From NCBI GenBank assembly GCA_026391455.1, contig JAPLEH010000067.1, positions 1 to 64,000 of the forward strand: DNA of 64,000 nt. Direction: 5' to 3'. The notes below the pieces were generated by a model. It made no database searches. It saw only the letters and a list, made by a program, of their open reading frames with translations, and was not told the origin of the DNA. Position numbers and translations under genes: made by a program. Source of the stretch: Bacteroidota bacterium (lineage in GTDB: Bacteria; Bacteroidota; Bacteroidia; Chitinophagales; Chitinophagaceae). Shown here piece by piece: positions 56,892 to 64,000 of the stretch; within the stretch, counting starts at the first letter, position 1; the number at the start of each line of letters is the position of its first letter.

Positions 56892-57293
56892 ATGAAATCT
56901 TTCAAGACATATCTGACGACGGCATTGGTGCTTTTCTTCTTTTCTTCCTGTGTACCTCCCGGTGGCGGCGGTGACAGCAAATCTGGTGCTGGTGCGGGTT
57001 CCGGTACTATACAGTTTATCTTTCTGGGTTTGATGATCCTGGTATTCTGGATGTTCTTCATCCGCCCACAGGCAAAAAAAGCAAAAGAGCAGAAGAAATT
57101 CATTGAGGAACTGGCAAAAGGCGATAAGATCGTTACCATCGCCGGCATTCACGCTACCGTAAACAAAATCAATGAAGATGGCACTATTCATATTGAAGTA
57201 AGCCCCGGCAGTTACCTCAAAATTGAAAAGAGTGCGATCAGCAAAGAATGGACGGCTGCCATCAATAATCCTGTTACCGCAGAGAAAAAATAA
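56892..57293 (+). CDS. yajC: YajC, Sec translocase accessory subunit, with extra N-terminal signal
   Basis: 133 residues. The family core is the TM helix at about 41-58 (IQFIFLGLMILVFWMFFIRPQAKKAKEQKKFIEELAKGDKIVTIAGIHATV), which includes the diagnostic FFIRPQ and GDKIVT.GI motifs. Unlike enteric YajC, it has a preceding 20-residue segment ALVLFFFSSC ending in a lipobox-like Cys21, then a Gly/Ser-rich stretch (VPPGGGGDSKSGAGAGSG). If processed, the protein would be a lipoprotein with an internal TM helix. YajC associates with SecDF in the inner membrane; the secD(F) gene is 6 kb away. A terminator follows. Confidence 0.92.
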   Translation: MKSFKTYLTTALVLFFFSSCVPPGGGGDSKSGAGAGSGTIQFIFLGLMILVFWMFFIRPQAKKAKEQKKFIEELAKGDKIVTIAGIHATVNKINEDGTIHIEVSPGSYLKIEKSAISKEWTAAINNPVTAEKK

Positions 57294-57325
57294 CATACAA
57301 ACAGTATAATAATTTTCGATCATGC

Positions 57326-57357
57326 AAAGGGAAATGCGAAAAGCATTTCCCTTTTTT
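57326..57357 (+). terminator. Terminator after yajC
   Basis: AAAGGGAAATGC-GAAAA-GCATTTCCCTTT (57326-57354) is a perfect 12-bp stem running into six T. It separates yajC from coaE and rules out the coaE frame start at 57322. Confidence 0.9.
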
Positions 57358-57441
57358 GTGGGATATACTCTTGTATGTATGCCAGACTTTATTATCTTTC
57401 ACTACTATCCTGTAATAAACATATTAATTGCATCCTTTTTT

Positions 57442-58047
57442 ATGTTGAAGATCGGGCTTACCGGCGGTATCGGCAGCGGCAAAACCACAGTGGCAAAAGT
57501 GTTTGAATCACTGGGCATTCCTGTTTATTATGCAGACGATGCGGCCAAACGATTACTGAATACCAATGAATCCCTGAAAGCCTCGGTGATTACCCATTTT
57601 GGCGAAGCCGCCTATCACCAGGGCCAGCTTGACCGCAAATACCTCGCAGGTATTGTTTTCAGTAATAAAGAAAAACTGGATCTGCTCAATTCACTTACAC
57701 ACCCCGTTACCATCAAAGATGCTGAAGACTGGATGGATCAGCAAACAACACCCTATGCAATCAAAGAAGCCGCCCTCCTTTTCGAAAGCGGTGCCGCAGA
57801 CAAACTGGATTATATCATCGGCGTATATGCACCCCAGCATATTCGTATCAAACGGGTAATGACCAGAGATAAAATGAGTACGGAAGAGGTGCTGAAACGC
57901 ATCAGCCGGCAGATCGATGAAGAAATGAAAATGAAACTCTGCAATTTCGTAATCAGGAATAATGATGAACAACTGGTGCTGCCACAGGTCATGTCACTTC
58001 ATCAACAACTGTTGTCACTTGCCACCGAACCGCTATCTGCGGTATAA
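57442..58047 (+). CDS. coaE: Dephospho-CoA kinase
   Basis: 201 residues from ATG 57442 (MLKIGLTGGIGSGKTTVAKVFESLGIPVYYADDAAKRLL). The P-loop is GGIGSGKT (8-15) and the substrate-binding segment is YYADDAAK. It shows HPVTIKDAEDW, KEAALLFESGAADKLDYIIGVYAP and the lid region RVMTRDKMSTEEVLKRISRQ. It phosphorylates dephospho-CoA to coenzyme A in the last step of CoA synthesis. The longer frame from 57322 starts inside the upstream terminator and is rejected. In many Bacteroidota a YbbR-domain gene lies between yajC and coaE; it is absent here. Confidence 0.95.
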   Translation: MLKIGLTGGIGSGKTTVAKVFESLGIPVYYADDAAKRLLNTNESLKASVITHFGEAAYHQGQLDRKYLAGIVFSNKEKLDLLNSLTHPVTIKDAEDWMDQQTTPYAIKEAALLFESGAADKLDYIIGVYAPQHIRIKRVMTRDKMSTEEVLKRISRQIDEEMKMKLCNFVIRNNDEQLVLPQVMSLHQQLLSLATEPLSAV

Positions 58048-58050
58048 TCG

Positions 58051-58058
58051 TATTTTTG
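58051..58058 (+). promoter_or_regulatory. Candidate -7 element TATTTTTG
   Basis: Matches TAnnTTTG, 13 bp before the ATG at 58072 and just after the coaE stop. Confidence 0.4.
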
Positions 58059-58071
58059 AAAAAAGTAGCAC

Positions 58072-58437
58072 ATGAAAAAAATTATCATCGCACTGCTTGT
58101 AGTGATCACGATCAGTTGCAAACAAAACAAAAAAACGTCAGCACCAGCACTTACCGGTAAATGGATCGTAACTGAATTACCGGCAGAGAATCTGAAAGAA
58201 GAAGAACTGGAAAAGGAAATTGGCAAAGCGTCCATTGAGTTTACCGCTGACGGGCGGTATACCACTATTGACAGTGAAGAAACCGAAAAGGGCACATATG
58301 TCTATGACGAAAAAACGAGCCGGCTCATCATTATTGCTCCGGGAAATGATACAACCCGCGTGGAAGTGGTCTTTAAAGGCAAAACTCTGATATTAACAGG
58401 TGAGGAAGGAAAAGTTGTATTGAAAAAAGCAGACTGA
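58072..58437 (+). CDS. Small lipocalin-like lipoprotein
   Basis: 121 residues. The lipoprotein signal MKKIIIALLVVITISC puts the cysteine at 16. The domain starts with LTGKWIVTELP, the GKW motif typical of lipocalin-like (DUF4923/lipocalin_4-type) Bacteroidota lipoproteins. Strands such as ASIEFTADGRYTTIDSEETEKGTYVYDEKTSRLIII and VVFKGKTLILTGEEGKVVL follow. Probably periplasmic or outer-membrane anchored; the ligand is unknown. It ends before a bidirectional terminator shared with the convergent aminotransferase gene. Confidence 0.82.
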   Translation: MKKIIIALLVVITISCKQNKKTSAPALTGKWIVTELPAENLKEEELEKEIGKASIEFTADGRYTTIDSEETEKGTYVYDEKTSRLIIIAPGNDTTRVEVVFKGKTLILTGEEGKVVLKKAD

Positions 58438-58451
58438 TTACCATTAATTAA

Positions 58452-58499
58452 AAGAGCGAAACACAATACAGGTATTAAGCCAGTATGTATTTCGCTCTT
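58452..58499. terminator. Bidirectional terminator between convergent genes
   Basis: AAGAGCGAAA (58452-58461) pairs with TTTCGCTCTT (58490-58499); an inner ATAC/GTAT pairing lengthens the hairpin. No long T-run follows. Confidence 0.55.
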
Positions 58500-58525
58500 A
58501 TATAAATTATTGCGAATGGTTAATT

Positions 58526-59719
58526 TCAATGCAGCCTAGCCAATGCTTCGCCGATTCGCTTCCATCCCTCCTCGATCTTCTCCATGCTGTTGGCAAATGA
58601 AAAACGAACACAGGAGGGTTCGCCAAAGGCATCACCCATTACAGAGGAAACATGTGCCGTATTGAGCAGGTACATGGAAAAGTCAGCCGCATTTTTGATC
58701 AGGTTTTCCCCATCTGTTTTTCCATAATACGAACTTACATCCGGAAAAATATAAAAAGCTCCATCCGGTTCCGGACAGGTGATACCCGGAATTTCCTTTA
58801 CCAGTTCCAGCACTCTTTTTCTTCTTCTGGCAAATTCTTCGGTCATTGCCATCGAGGGGCGCAGATCGGTGGTTAATGCCGTTACGGCCGCTTTTTGTGT
58901 TATGGAATTGGCACCGCTGGTAAATTGCCCCTGCACTTTCTCACAGGCTTTTGCAATATCTGCATGGGCAGCAATATAGCCGAGCCTCCAGCCTGTCATC
59001 GCGAAACCTTTACTGAGCCCGTTTACAATGATTACACGGTCTTTCAATTCGGGATCCGTCGCAATGCTGGCATGCTTTCCCACAAAATTGATATACTCAT
59101 ATATCTCATCGGAAAGGATATAAATACCGGGATGCTTTTTAAATACTTCGCCCAGTGCCTTCAATTCTTCTTCACTATATACAGCTCCGCTGGGATTGCA
59201 GGGAGAGGAAAACAAAAACAATCTTGTGGCGGGTGTAATGGCCGCTTCGAGTTCCTGCGGTGTAATTTTAAATCCACGGGCTGCACTGCTTTTGATCTCC
59301 ACTACTTTACCCCTGGCTATTTTCACGAGTTCACTGTAGGTTACCCAATACGGAGTAGGAATGATCACCTCCTCCCCTTCGTCCACCAATGCAAGGATCG
59401 CATTGGCCAGACTTTGCTTCGCACCGGTTGACACCACAATGTTCTCTGGTTTATAATCCAGTTGATTATCTCTTTTCAATTTGGTACAAACAGCTTCGCG
59501 CAGATCCAGAAAGCCCGGTACCGGAGTATAATGGCTCCAGTTATCATGTATAGCTTTTACAGCGGCTTCTTTAATATGATCAGGTGTGTCAAAATCCGGT
59601 TCGCCCAGGCTGAGGTCAATCACATCAACTCCTTTGGCACGAAGTTCACGGCCCAACTTGGCCATTTTAAGGGTTTCAGGCTCATTAAAACGATCTAAGA
59701 AAGATGAAAACTGCATCAC
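58526..59719 (-). CDS. Pyridoxal-phosphate aminotransferase, aspartate type (class I/II)
   Basis: 397 residues. DVIDLSLGEPDFDTPDHI opens the family core. STGAKQSLANAILAL binds the cofactor phosphate, SSPCNPSGAVYSEEEL is the conserved NP.G region, ILSDEIYEYINF follows, and VNGLSKGFAMTGWRLGY contains the PLP lysine. C-terminal FEPSCVRFSFANSMEKIEE has the substrate-carboxylate arginine. It is closest to class I aspartate or aromatic aminotransferases; exact substrate is not certain. Cytoplasmic, stands alone. The first two codons are both ATG, so the start may be one codon later. Confidence 0.92.
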   Translation of the reverse strand: MMQFSSFLDRFNEPETLKMAKLGRELRAKGVDVIDLSLGEPDFDTPDHIKEAAVKAIHDNWSHYTPVPGFLDLREAVCTKLKRDNQLDYKPENIVVSTGAKQSLANAILALVDEGEEVIIPTPYWVTYSELVKIARGKVVEIKSSAARGFKITPQELEAAITPATRLFLFSSPCNPSGAVYSEEELKALGEVFKKHPGIYILSDEIYEYINFVGKHASIATDPELKDRVIIVNGLSKGFAMTGWRLGYIAAHADIAKACEKVQGQFTSGANSITQKAAVTALTTDLRPSMAMTEEFARRRKRVLELVKEIPGITCPEPDGAFYIFPDVSSYYGKTDGENLIKNAADFSMYLLNTAHVSSVMGDAFGEPSCVRFSFANSMEKIEEGWKRIGEALARLH

Positions 59720-59800
59720 GATAAATTTAGTAATCTGAGTTAAAAAAAATGACAGGCAGCCGTTGCAAAAATGTGCCCGAAGATAATCTATTCATCCAAA

Positions 59801-61066
59801 TCAGTTGGTGTAGTGGAATTTTTGGGGAGAAAATGAACCCCTTCTCTTCCTAACTTTTGTTCGTTCATAGTCCATCAACAATTTGCCCAATTCCTTTAAG
59901 AAGGGAAAACCTATCGTGTTGTATTCGTATTTATCATCATTGAAAATACCATCGGCATTGCAATGGATCACTGCACTAAGGAAGAATTCCCTTCCATCCT
60001 TATAATTCACAAAATAAGCCCCATCGATCAGGAACCCATATGCATCGCCGACCTTATTGAAAATACGTATGGATGTATCGGCAGGTGTTTGCTCCGAACC
60101 ATAATATAAAAACTTCACATAGGCATCTGGATACTCTGCGGGATCATACACCGGCGCTGCAGATTCACGTGGCAGCATGCTCATATACTTCCGTAAAAAC
60201 GCATAGTCATCCTCCGTAAGCCGGAACCGCTGTCCTTCCGGCAGTGTTTCGGGATACATCACTGCCCTTATCATCCGGTGCAGATCCGTCAATGTAAATC
60301 TGTTCTTCTTTGAAAAATCGAATGGTTCATGCACCAACTCATCGCCCCGGTAATAGCCAATGCCCATCTTTGTATTCCTGTCTGCATACACCATCCTGCT
60401 TTTTGCAGCCGGTTTGTAAAAGATCACTTTACCGGTACTGTCCATAAACTCCACCGGGTTCGTATGCCGGTTCTCTTCTTCGGTCAGGCTCACCGAAAGA
60501 CGATGAATGATCTGTATATCGCTGTACCCCATTTGCTGAAGGGTCTGGTTAATGTATTCCTGGCCCAAAAATTCATAGAGCCGGTTGAAAGCATCATTGT
60601 CGCTTACCAGTAATATCTTCTTTATATAATGCGCAATGGTAGGTCTGCCATCCGGGGCAGAGGGATCATTGCATACTTCTGTTTGACGCCCCCCTTCACT
60701 GCCGGTGATCATGGTAGTATACTTATCCAGCCCCTGCATATTCAGTTCGTTCAGTTTCTGAAGAGCCAGTATCGCCACGGGAAGTTTTACCGTAGAGGCC
60801 GGGTAATAATACCGCTGATCATCCACATTAAAAAAATGATCTGTGAGCCGGAGTTTCCCTTTCTTACTCCGTTCGATCTCCGTATAGATCACCTGTACAT
60901 TCCAATCGTTGCGGCGTGCCAGTACGGAATCAAATACGGGCGATTTTTTTTTCATTAATGATTCCAGCAAGTCATCCTTCATAGCGGGTTGAGCATAAGT
61001 GGTGGCAATACCGTAACAAAATCCGATCAGTACAGTCAAACAAATAATCCCTGCATTTCTTTTCAT
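59801..61066 (-). CDS. Exported serine hydrolase of the class A beta-lactamase fold
   Basis: 421 residues. The signal peptide is about 1-25 (MKRNAGIICLTVLIGFCYGIATTYA). YPASTVKLPVAI gives the SxxK pair Ser91/Lys94, and VSDNDAFN gives the SDN motif (155-157). KVGDAYG near residue 343 stands in for the KTG triad, with Val in place of Thr. This is the three-motif layout of class A beta-lactamases and related D,D-peptidase-like hydrolases, but the protein is about 130 residues longer than a typical class A enzyme. A cell-wall or esterase role is as likely as beta-lactam resistance. Periplasmic, no linked regulator. Confidence 0.85.
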   Translation of the reverse strand: MKRNAGIICLTVLIGFCYGIATTYAQPAMKDDLLESLMKKKSPVFDSVLARRNDWNVQVIYTEIERSKKGKLRLTDHFFNVDDQRYYYPASTVKLPVAILALQKLNELNMQGLDKYTTMITGSEGGRQTEVCNDPSAPDGRPTIAHYIKKILLVSDNDAFNRLYEFLGQEYINQTLQQMGYSDIQIIHRLSVSLTEEENRHTNPVEFMDSTGKVIFYKPAAKSRMVYADRNTKMGIGYYRGDELVHEPFDFSKKNRFTLTDLHRMIRAVMYPETLPEGQRFRLTEDDYAFLRKYMSMLPRESAAPVYDPAEYPDAYVKFLYYGSEQTPADTSIRIFNKVGDAYGFLIDGAYFVNYKDGREFFLSAVIHCNADGIFNDDKYEYNTIGFPFLKELGKLLMDYERTKVRKRRGSFSPQKFHYTN

Positions 61067-61132
61067 CGCATTAAGTTACGAAGAAATAAGCGGAGTGAAA
61101 ATGAGGAAGCGAATTACAACGATCGTATACTA

Positions 61133-61609
61133 TTATCGAAGAAGAAAAGTACGGATACCTGCCAATAGTTCCTCGTTGCGGGTGCTCTCTTTGGCTGCCG
61201 GGTTTTCAGAATAATCACGGATTGCGTGGCTCACAAACCGGGCAAGTTCGTCTTCCTGAATGGCGGTGTAGGAGCCGAGTTCAGGCTCAAAAAAACTGAT
61301 CCAGTCACTCAGTATTTCCAATGCGCAATTGCGGACCGGCTCGCGTTCACTATGTGTGAGCAGATCGATGAGGAAGGGCAGCGCACTGAGCACTGCCGGA
61401 TAATACCGGGCTCCATGATCATTGCCCACTGCATACTTGAGATCACTGCTTACCTTCAATTTGTTTTTCTCTTCGCGCAACAAAACGAGGTCTTCAAAAG
61501 CGGGATAAACTTTCTTATAGGCATAATCCTTCGGGCCTTTGTACTGACGCCAGTCTGTTTTTTTTACCTTGTCGAGTAACTCGTTTTCGTAAGTCTCATT
61601 AATATACAT
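61133..61609 (-). CDS. Hypothetical protein, possibly HEAT-like helical
   Basis: 158 residues, not recognised. No signal peptide or TM segment. The middle (SALPFLIDLLTHSEREPVRNCALEILSDWISFF) looks like a HEAT-type helical hairpin, and the rest is rich in helix-forming charged residues (VLLREEKNKLKVSSDLKYAVGNDHGARYY). Such small alpha-helical proteins are often immunity or scaffold proteins, but no partner is adjacent. It lies 66 bp upstream of the serine hydrolase gene on the same strand, so it could be transcribed with it. Confidence 0.7.
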   Translation of the reverse strand: MYINETYENELLDKVKKTDWRQYKGPKDYAYKKVYPAFEDLVLLREEKNKLKVSSDLKYAVGNDHGARYYPAVLSALPFLIDLLTHSEREPVRNCALEILSDWISFFEPELGSYTAIQEDELARFVSHAIRDYSENPAAKESTRNEELLAGIRTFLLR

Positions 61610-61714
61610 TCCCGGTTTGTTGGTTGGTAAAAAAGTGAATTAAAAAACAAAGATATTCCAATTGAAGCGCTGCAGTACATAATTAAATAAAGCAGAATAA
61701 TTAATATTGCGGGT

Positions 61715-62869
61715 ATGAACAGATATGTAAAAGCGCTGATTCCTGCACTGATTGTTGCTGCCGGCACATATGTATATATTATTTCAGTACTTAATAAAAA
61801 AAGACCCGATAATTATATCGGCACCTACCTGATAAAACCAGCCGGTGATGTTGCACAAGGGAAAACGGATCGCATTGTCCCTGTTATTCAAAAAAGATTG
61901 GAGCATGCTGGCTATCCGGTAATGGCCCGTGTATTGCAAGATGGAACCGCCGAGTTTACTGTGCAAAAAATGATAGATACGGTACAGATCATTGAACTAT
62001 TGACAAAACGGGGAGTACTTCAGTTCAGGCCCGGATATACAAAAGCGGAGTTATTTACAAATCTGGAAAAAGCAAGGGCGATCCTGCTGGCCGAAAACAG
62101 CAATGCCAAGCGGCAGCCCGTTGCAGATACCCCCCTTTCAGGTATTGATTCATTGGTAGCTGCAATGGAAAAAACGGAAAAGAAACAGGAAAAAAATGAA
62201 CCAGAGATTGATCCGCTCCTGGATTTCTTTGAGCAGCAGAACGGCATCACTAATTCTATCGGTTTGCTAAATATCCGGGATACCGCCCGGTTACGCTCCT
62301 TGTTGAACAGACCGGAGGTGCGAACCGGTTCTCTTTTCGATCCCGAATATTACTACGGAGAAGCTATTGATAAACCTAATAATCAGGGGATAGCTACCAA
62401 TGTTTACCTGTATGCAGTAAACAGGGATACCAACAGGCCGGGCACATTGATCGAAAACAGTGACCTGGACGGAGCACAAATGGATATTGATTATACGAAC
62501 CAGGTCGTGGTGAACATTACATTCAATGGCCATGGAGCCAGGCTCTGGGCCAAAATGACAGAAGAAAATATCAATAAGCCAATTGCCATGATCATTGATG
62601 GTGAAGTGATGACGGCTCCCATTGTAATCGGAAGGATAGAAGGTCGAAACACCAGCATTTCTGGCAATTTTACACCGGCTGAGGCAAGAGCTTTAGCCGA
62701 AGTCCTTTCTTTACCCCCCTTACCCGTACAGGTACAACTTCTTTCTGCAAAACTGCAGAAATTACCAAAGACGCTTTCCACGAAAGAAATACTCACCATC
62801 CTGGGGGCATTCGTGCTGGCCTTCGGAATTGGCTTGTTTGTGATAAAGACTTTTGAACAAAACAAATAA
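61715..62869 (+). CDS. Orphan SecD periplasmic (P1-type) domain protein
   Basis: 384 residues. TM helix 1 is about 7-25. Residues 50-115 match the base of the SecD P1 domain (VIQKRLEHAGYPVMARVLQDGTAEFTVQKM...LTKRGVLQFRPG). A charged low-complexity insert is about 130-180. Residues 245-335 match the P1 head (LDGAQMDIDYTNQVVVNITFNGHGARLWAKMTEENINKPIAMIIDGEVMTAPIVIGRIEG...SISGNFTPAEARALAEVL). The protein then ends in a single TM helix (about 359-377) instead of the remaining helices of SecD. It lies directly upstream of secD(F) in the same direction, 317 bp apart. It may assist or modulate SecDF; this is inference. Confidence 0.8.
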   Translation: MNRYVKALIPALIVAAGTYVYIISVLNKKRPDNYIGTYLIKPAGDVAQGKTDRIVPVIQKRLEHAGYPVMARVLQDGTAEFTVQKMIDTVQIIELLTKRGVLQFRPGYTKAELFTNLEKARAILLAENSNAKRQPVADTPLSGIDSLVAAMEKTEKKQEKNEPEIDPLLDFFEQQNGITNSIGLLNIRDTARLRSLLNRPEVRTGSLFDPEYYYGEAIDKPNNQGIATNVYLYAVNRDTNRPGTLIENSDLDGAQMDIDYTNQVVVNITFNGHGARLWAKMTEENINKPIAMIIDGEVMTAPIVIGRIEGRNTSISGNFTPAEARALAEVLSLPPLPVQVQLLSAKLQKLPKTLSTKEILTILGAFVLAFGIGLFVIKTFEQNK

Positions 62870-63186
62870 GTTTACCTGCCAGAGGTCCGGACTTTTACCT
62901 GAATAAATGTGGAGAAACTCAAGGGTTGAAATGAGATTAATTATACAATAATATAATTTTCATAGTTTTATATATTAGTTAATTAATGTAACCAATAAAG
63001 AAATCAGAAAAAACCCGCCCTTTCGGCAAGCCATAATCGCCGGGTTATCAAATCCCTGTATTTCCCTGACTCCGATTTCCATTTACCGCTGAAAACCCTA
63101 TCTTTGCCGTCCTTTAAAAAACGTCTAAAACCTTTACTGCCATAGAAAAACGCAGCAAAGGATAAACATTGTAAATCCTTCATAGT
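62870..63186. promoter_or_regulatory. Leader region of secD(F)
   Basis: 317 bp. A -7 element TATCTTTG lies at 63099-63106, 80 bp before the ATG. An AACCCG/CGGGTT inverted repeat spans about 63008-63042; read on the minus strand it is followed by a T-run, but no minus-strand gene ends there, so its role is unclear. Confidence 0.4.
63099..63106 (+). promoter_or_regulatory. Candidate -7 element TATCTTTG of secD(F)
   Basis: Exact TAnnTTTG match. It implies an 80-nt leader. Confidence 0.45.
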
Positions 63187-64000
63187 ATGCAACTGAAAGG
63201 TTTGGTTCGCTTCTTCACGGTCTTGCTGATCATTTATTCATTGTATTTATTGTCTTTTACTTTCCTTGTTAAAAGGCATGAAAGGAAGATGGAAGCTAAA
63301 GCAAAAAACTTCGTATATGCCAATTATCCTGAGTCCAAAAAATTCAAGAAGATTGAAGATTTTCCGGATTCGATAAAAAAAATCTATAACAGCAGGCTAA
63401 AAGTTTTGCTTGACAGTACCAGTGATAAGATTATCACTTATGGTATTAACGGAGGCATGAGTTATAAGGAGGCCAAATCTGAAGAATTGAATCTTGGTCT
63501 TGACCTTCAGGGTGGTATGAACGTAACACTGGAGGTTGAAATGGTTGACTTATTGAAATCACTTTCAAATGAGTCGGCCGATCCCAACTTTCTTAAAGCA
63601 ATACGTAATGCAGACAGCAGCAAGGCAAACAGTGACGCGAACTTCATTTCGTTGTTTATCCGGGAATACAGAAAACTGGAGCCTGCAAAACCACTTTTCT
63701 GGTTGTTTTCAAAAGCAAGCGGTGGAAAGATAGATAACAAATCTTCTGACTCACAGGTTGAAACCTATATTCGTAACGAAGCCAAGGAAGCTTTTGAACT
63801 TACTAAAAACAGACTGGTATCTCGTATTGATCAGTTTGGTGTTGCACAACCTACCATCAATTCGGTTCCTGATAAGGGGATTATTATAGTTGAATTGCCC
63901 GGTATTCAGGATAAAGAAAGGGTTAGGAAGAATTTGCAATCATCAGCAAACCTTCAATTCTGGGAACTTTATAATTTGAGTGAGCTGGCTCAAGGCATTA
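63187..64000 (+). CDS. secD: SecD (probably SecDF fusion), 5' part only
   Basis: The frame is open from ATG 63187 to the window end (271 codons seen). MQLKGLVRFFTVLLIIYSLYLLSFTFLV is TM1. LNLGLDLQGGMNVTLEVEM (about 101-119) is the SecD signature just after it. RLVSRIDQFGVAQPTINSVPDKGIIIVELPGIQDKERV is the P1 base (about 219-256). It runs past residue 260 with QSSANLQFWELY. In Bacteroidota SecD and SecF are usually one polypeptide of about 1000 residues, so a SecDF fusion is expected but not visible. It uses the proton gradient to aid late steps of protein export. Confidence 0.93.
   Translation, partial: MQLKGLVRFFTVLLIIYSLYLLSFTFLVKRHERKMEAKAKNFVYANYPESKKFKKIEDFPDSIKKIYNSRLKVLLDSTSDKIITYGINGGMSYKEAKSEELNLGLDLQGGMNVTLEVEMVDLLKSLSNESADPNFLKAIRNADSSKANSDANFISLFIREYRKLEPAKPLFWLFSKASGGKIDNKSSDSQVETYIRNEAKEAFELTKNRLVSRIDQFGVAQPTINSVPDKGIIIVELPGIQDKERVRKNLQSSANLQFWELYNLSELAQGI

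Noticed and set aside
57322-57441. Longer N-terminus of CoaE
   Set aside because: The extra 40 codons begin in the yajC terminator and precede the canonical MLKIGLTGGIGSGKT start.
63004-63192. 62-codon minus-strand frame across the secD(F) leader
   Set aside because: It covers the secD(F) -7 element and start codon; composition is not protein-like. The hairpin at its end is noted as unexplained instead.

Overview
The window looks like the chromosome of a Bacteroidota bacterium, most likely family Chitinophagaceae. This is an inference from three things: long secreted proteins ending in type IX secretion (T9SS) sorting domains, promoters carrying a TAnnTTTG -7 element, and familiar Bacteroidota gene groups (long NusB, DUF1573 lipoprotein, YajC, CoaE, SecDF, GroES-GroEL). 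No rRNA or tRNA gene was seen, so the assignment cannot be made finer. GC is moderate in most genes but clearly lower between about 1.0 and 3.5 kb.

Layout. 0-3.8 kb: an AT-rich defence island holding a two-gene type I Thoeris system (ThsB TIR sensor, ThsA SIR2-SLOG effector), bracketed by two same-direction copies of a small unknown gene; the left copy is broken by an in-frame stop. 4-8.7 kb: 3-hydroxyacyl-CoA dehydrogenase, a lipoprotein, an overlapping ribD-yigZ pair and a LytTR regulator, separated by repeat-rich intergenic DNA. 8.8-25 kb: three large secreted proteins on the minus strand, one of 3334 residues. 25-36 kb: metabolism and transport (VOC protein, GNAT-ilvE operon divergent from a MocR-type regulator, TlpA-like thioredoxin protein, amino acid permease, ABC-F protein). 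36.9-49.6 kb: three tandem paralogous metzincin proteases with Ig-like domains and sorting tails. 49.8-51.8 kb: groES-groEL. 52-55 kb: a BNR-repeat secreted protein. 55.3-58.4 kb: nusB, DUF1573, yajC, coaE and a lipocalin-like lipoprotein. 58.5-61.6 kb: aminotransferase, serine hydrolase and a hypothetical protein. 61.7-64 kb: an orphan SecD periplasmic-domain protein followed by SecD(F), cut by the window end.

Two things stand out. First, the Thoeris cassette, whose ThsA retains both the NADase residues and the ligand-pocket residues known from Bacillus cereus ThsA. Second, a pattern in the intergenic DNA: arrays of 7-, 8- or 9-bp words whose spacing is strictly constant while their sequence drifts, occurring at gene boundaries (several run across stop codons) and flanking palindromic elements on both sides in all four cases found. 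One of these elements is a 127/179-bp MITE-like repeat with 12-bp terminal inverted repeats, present twice. I know of no description of such a composite in Bacteroidota; heptameric arrays associated with small mobile repeats in cyanobacteria are the nearest analogue I know.
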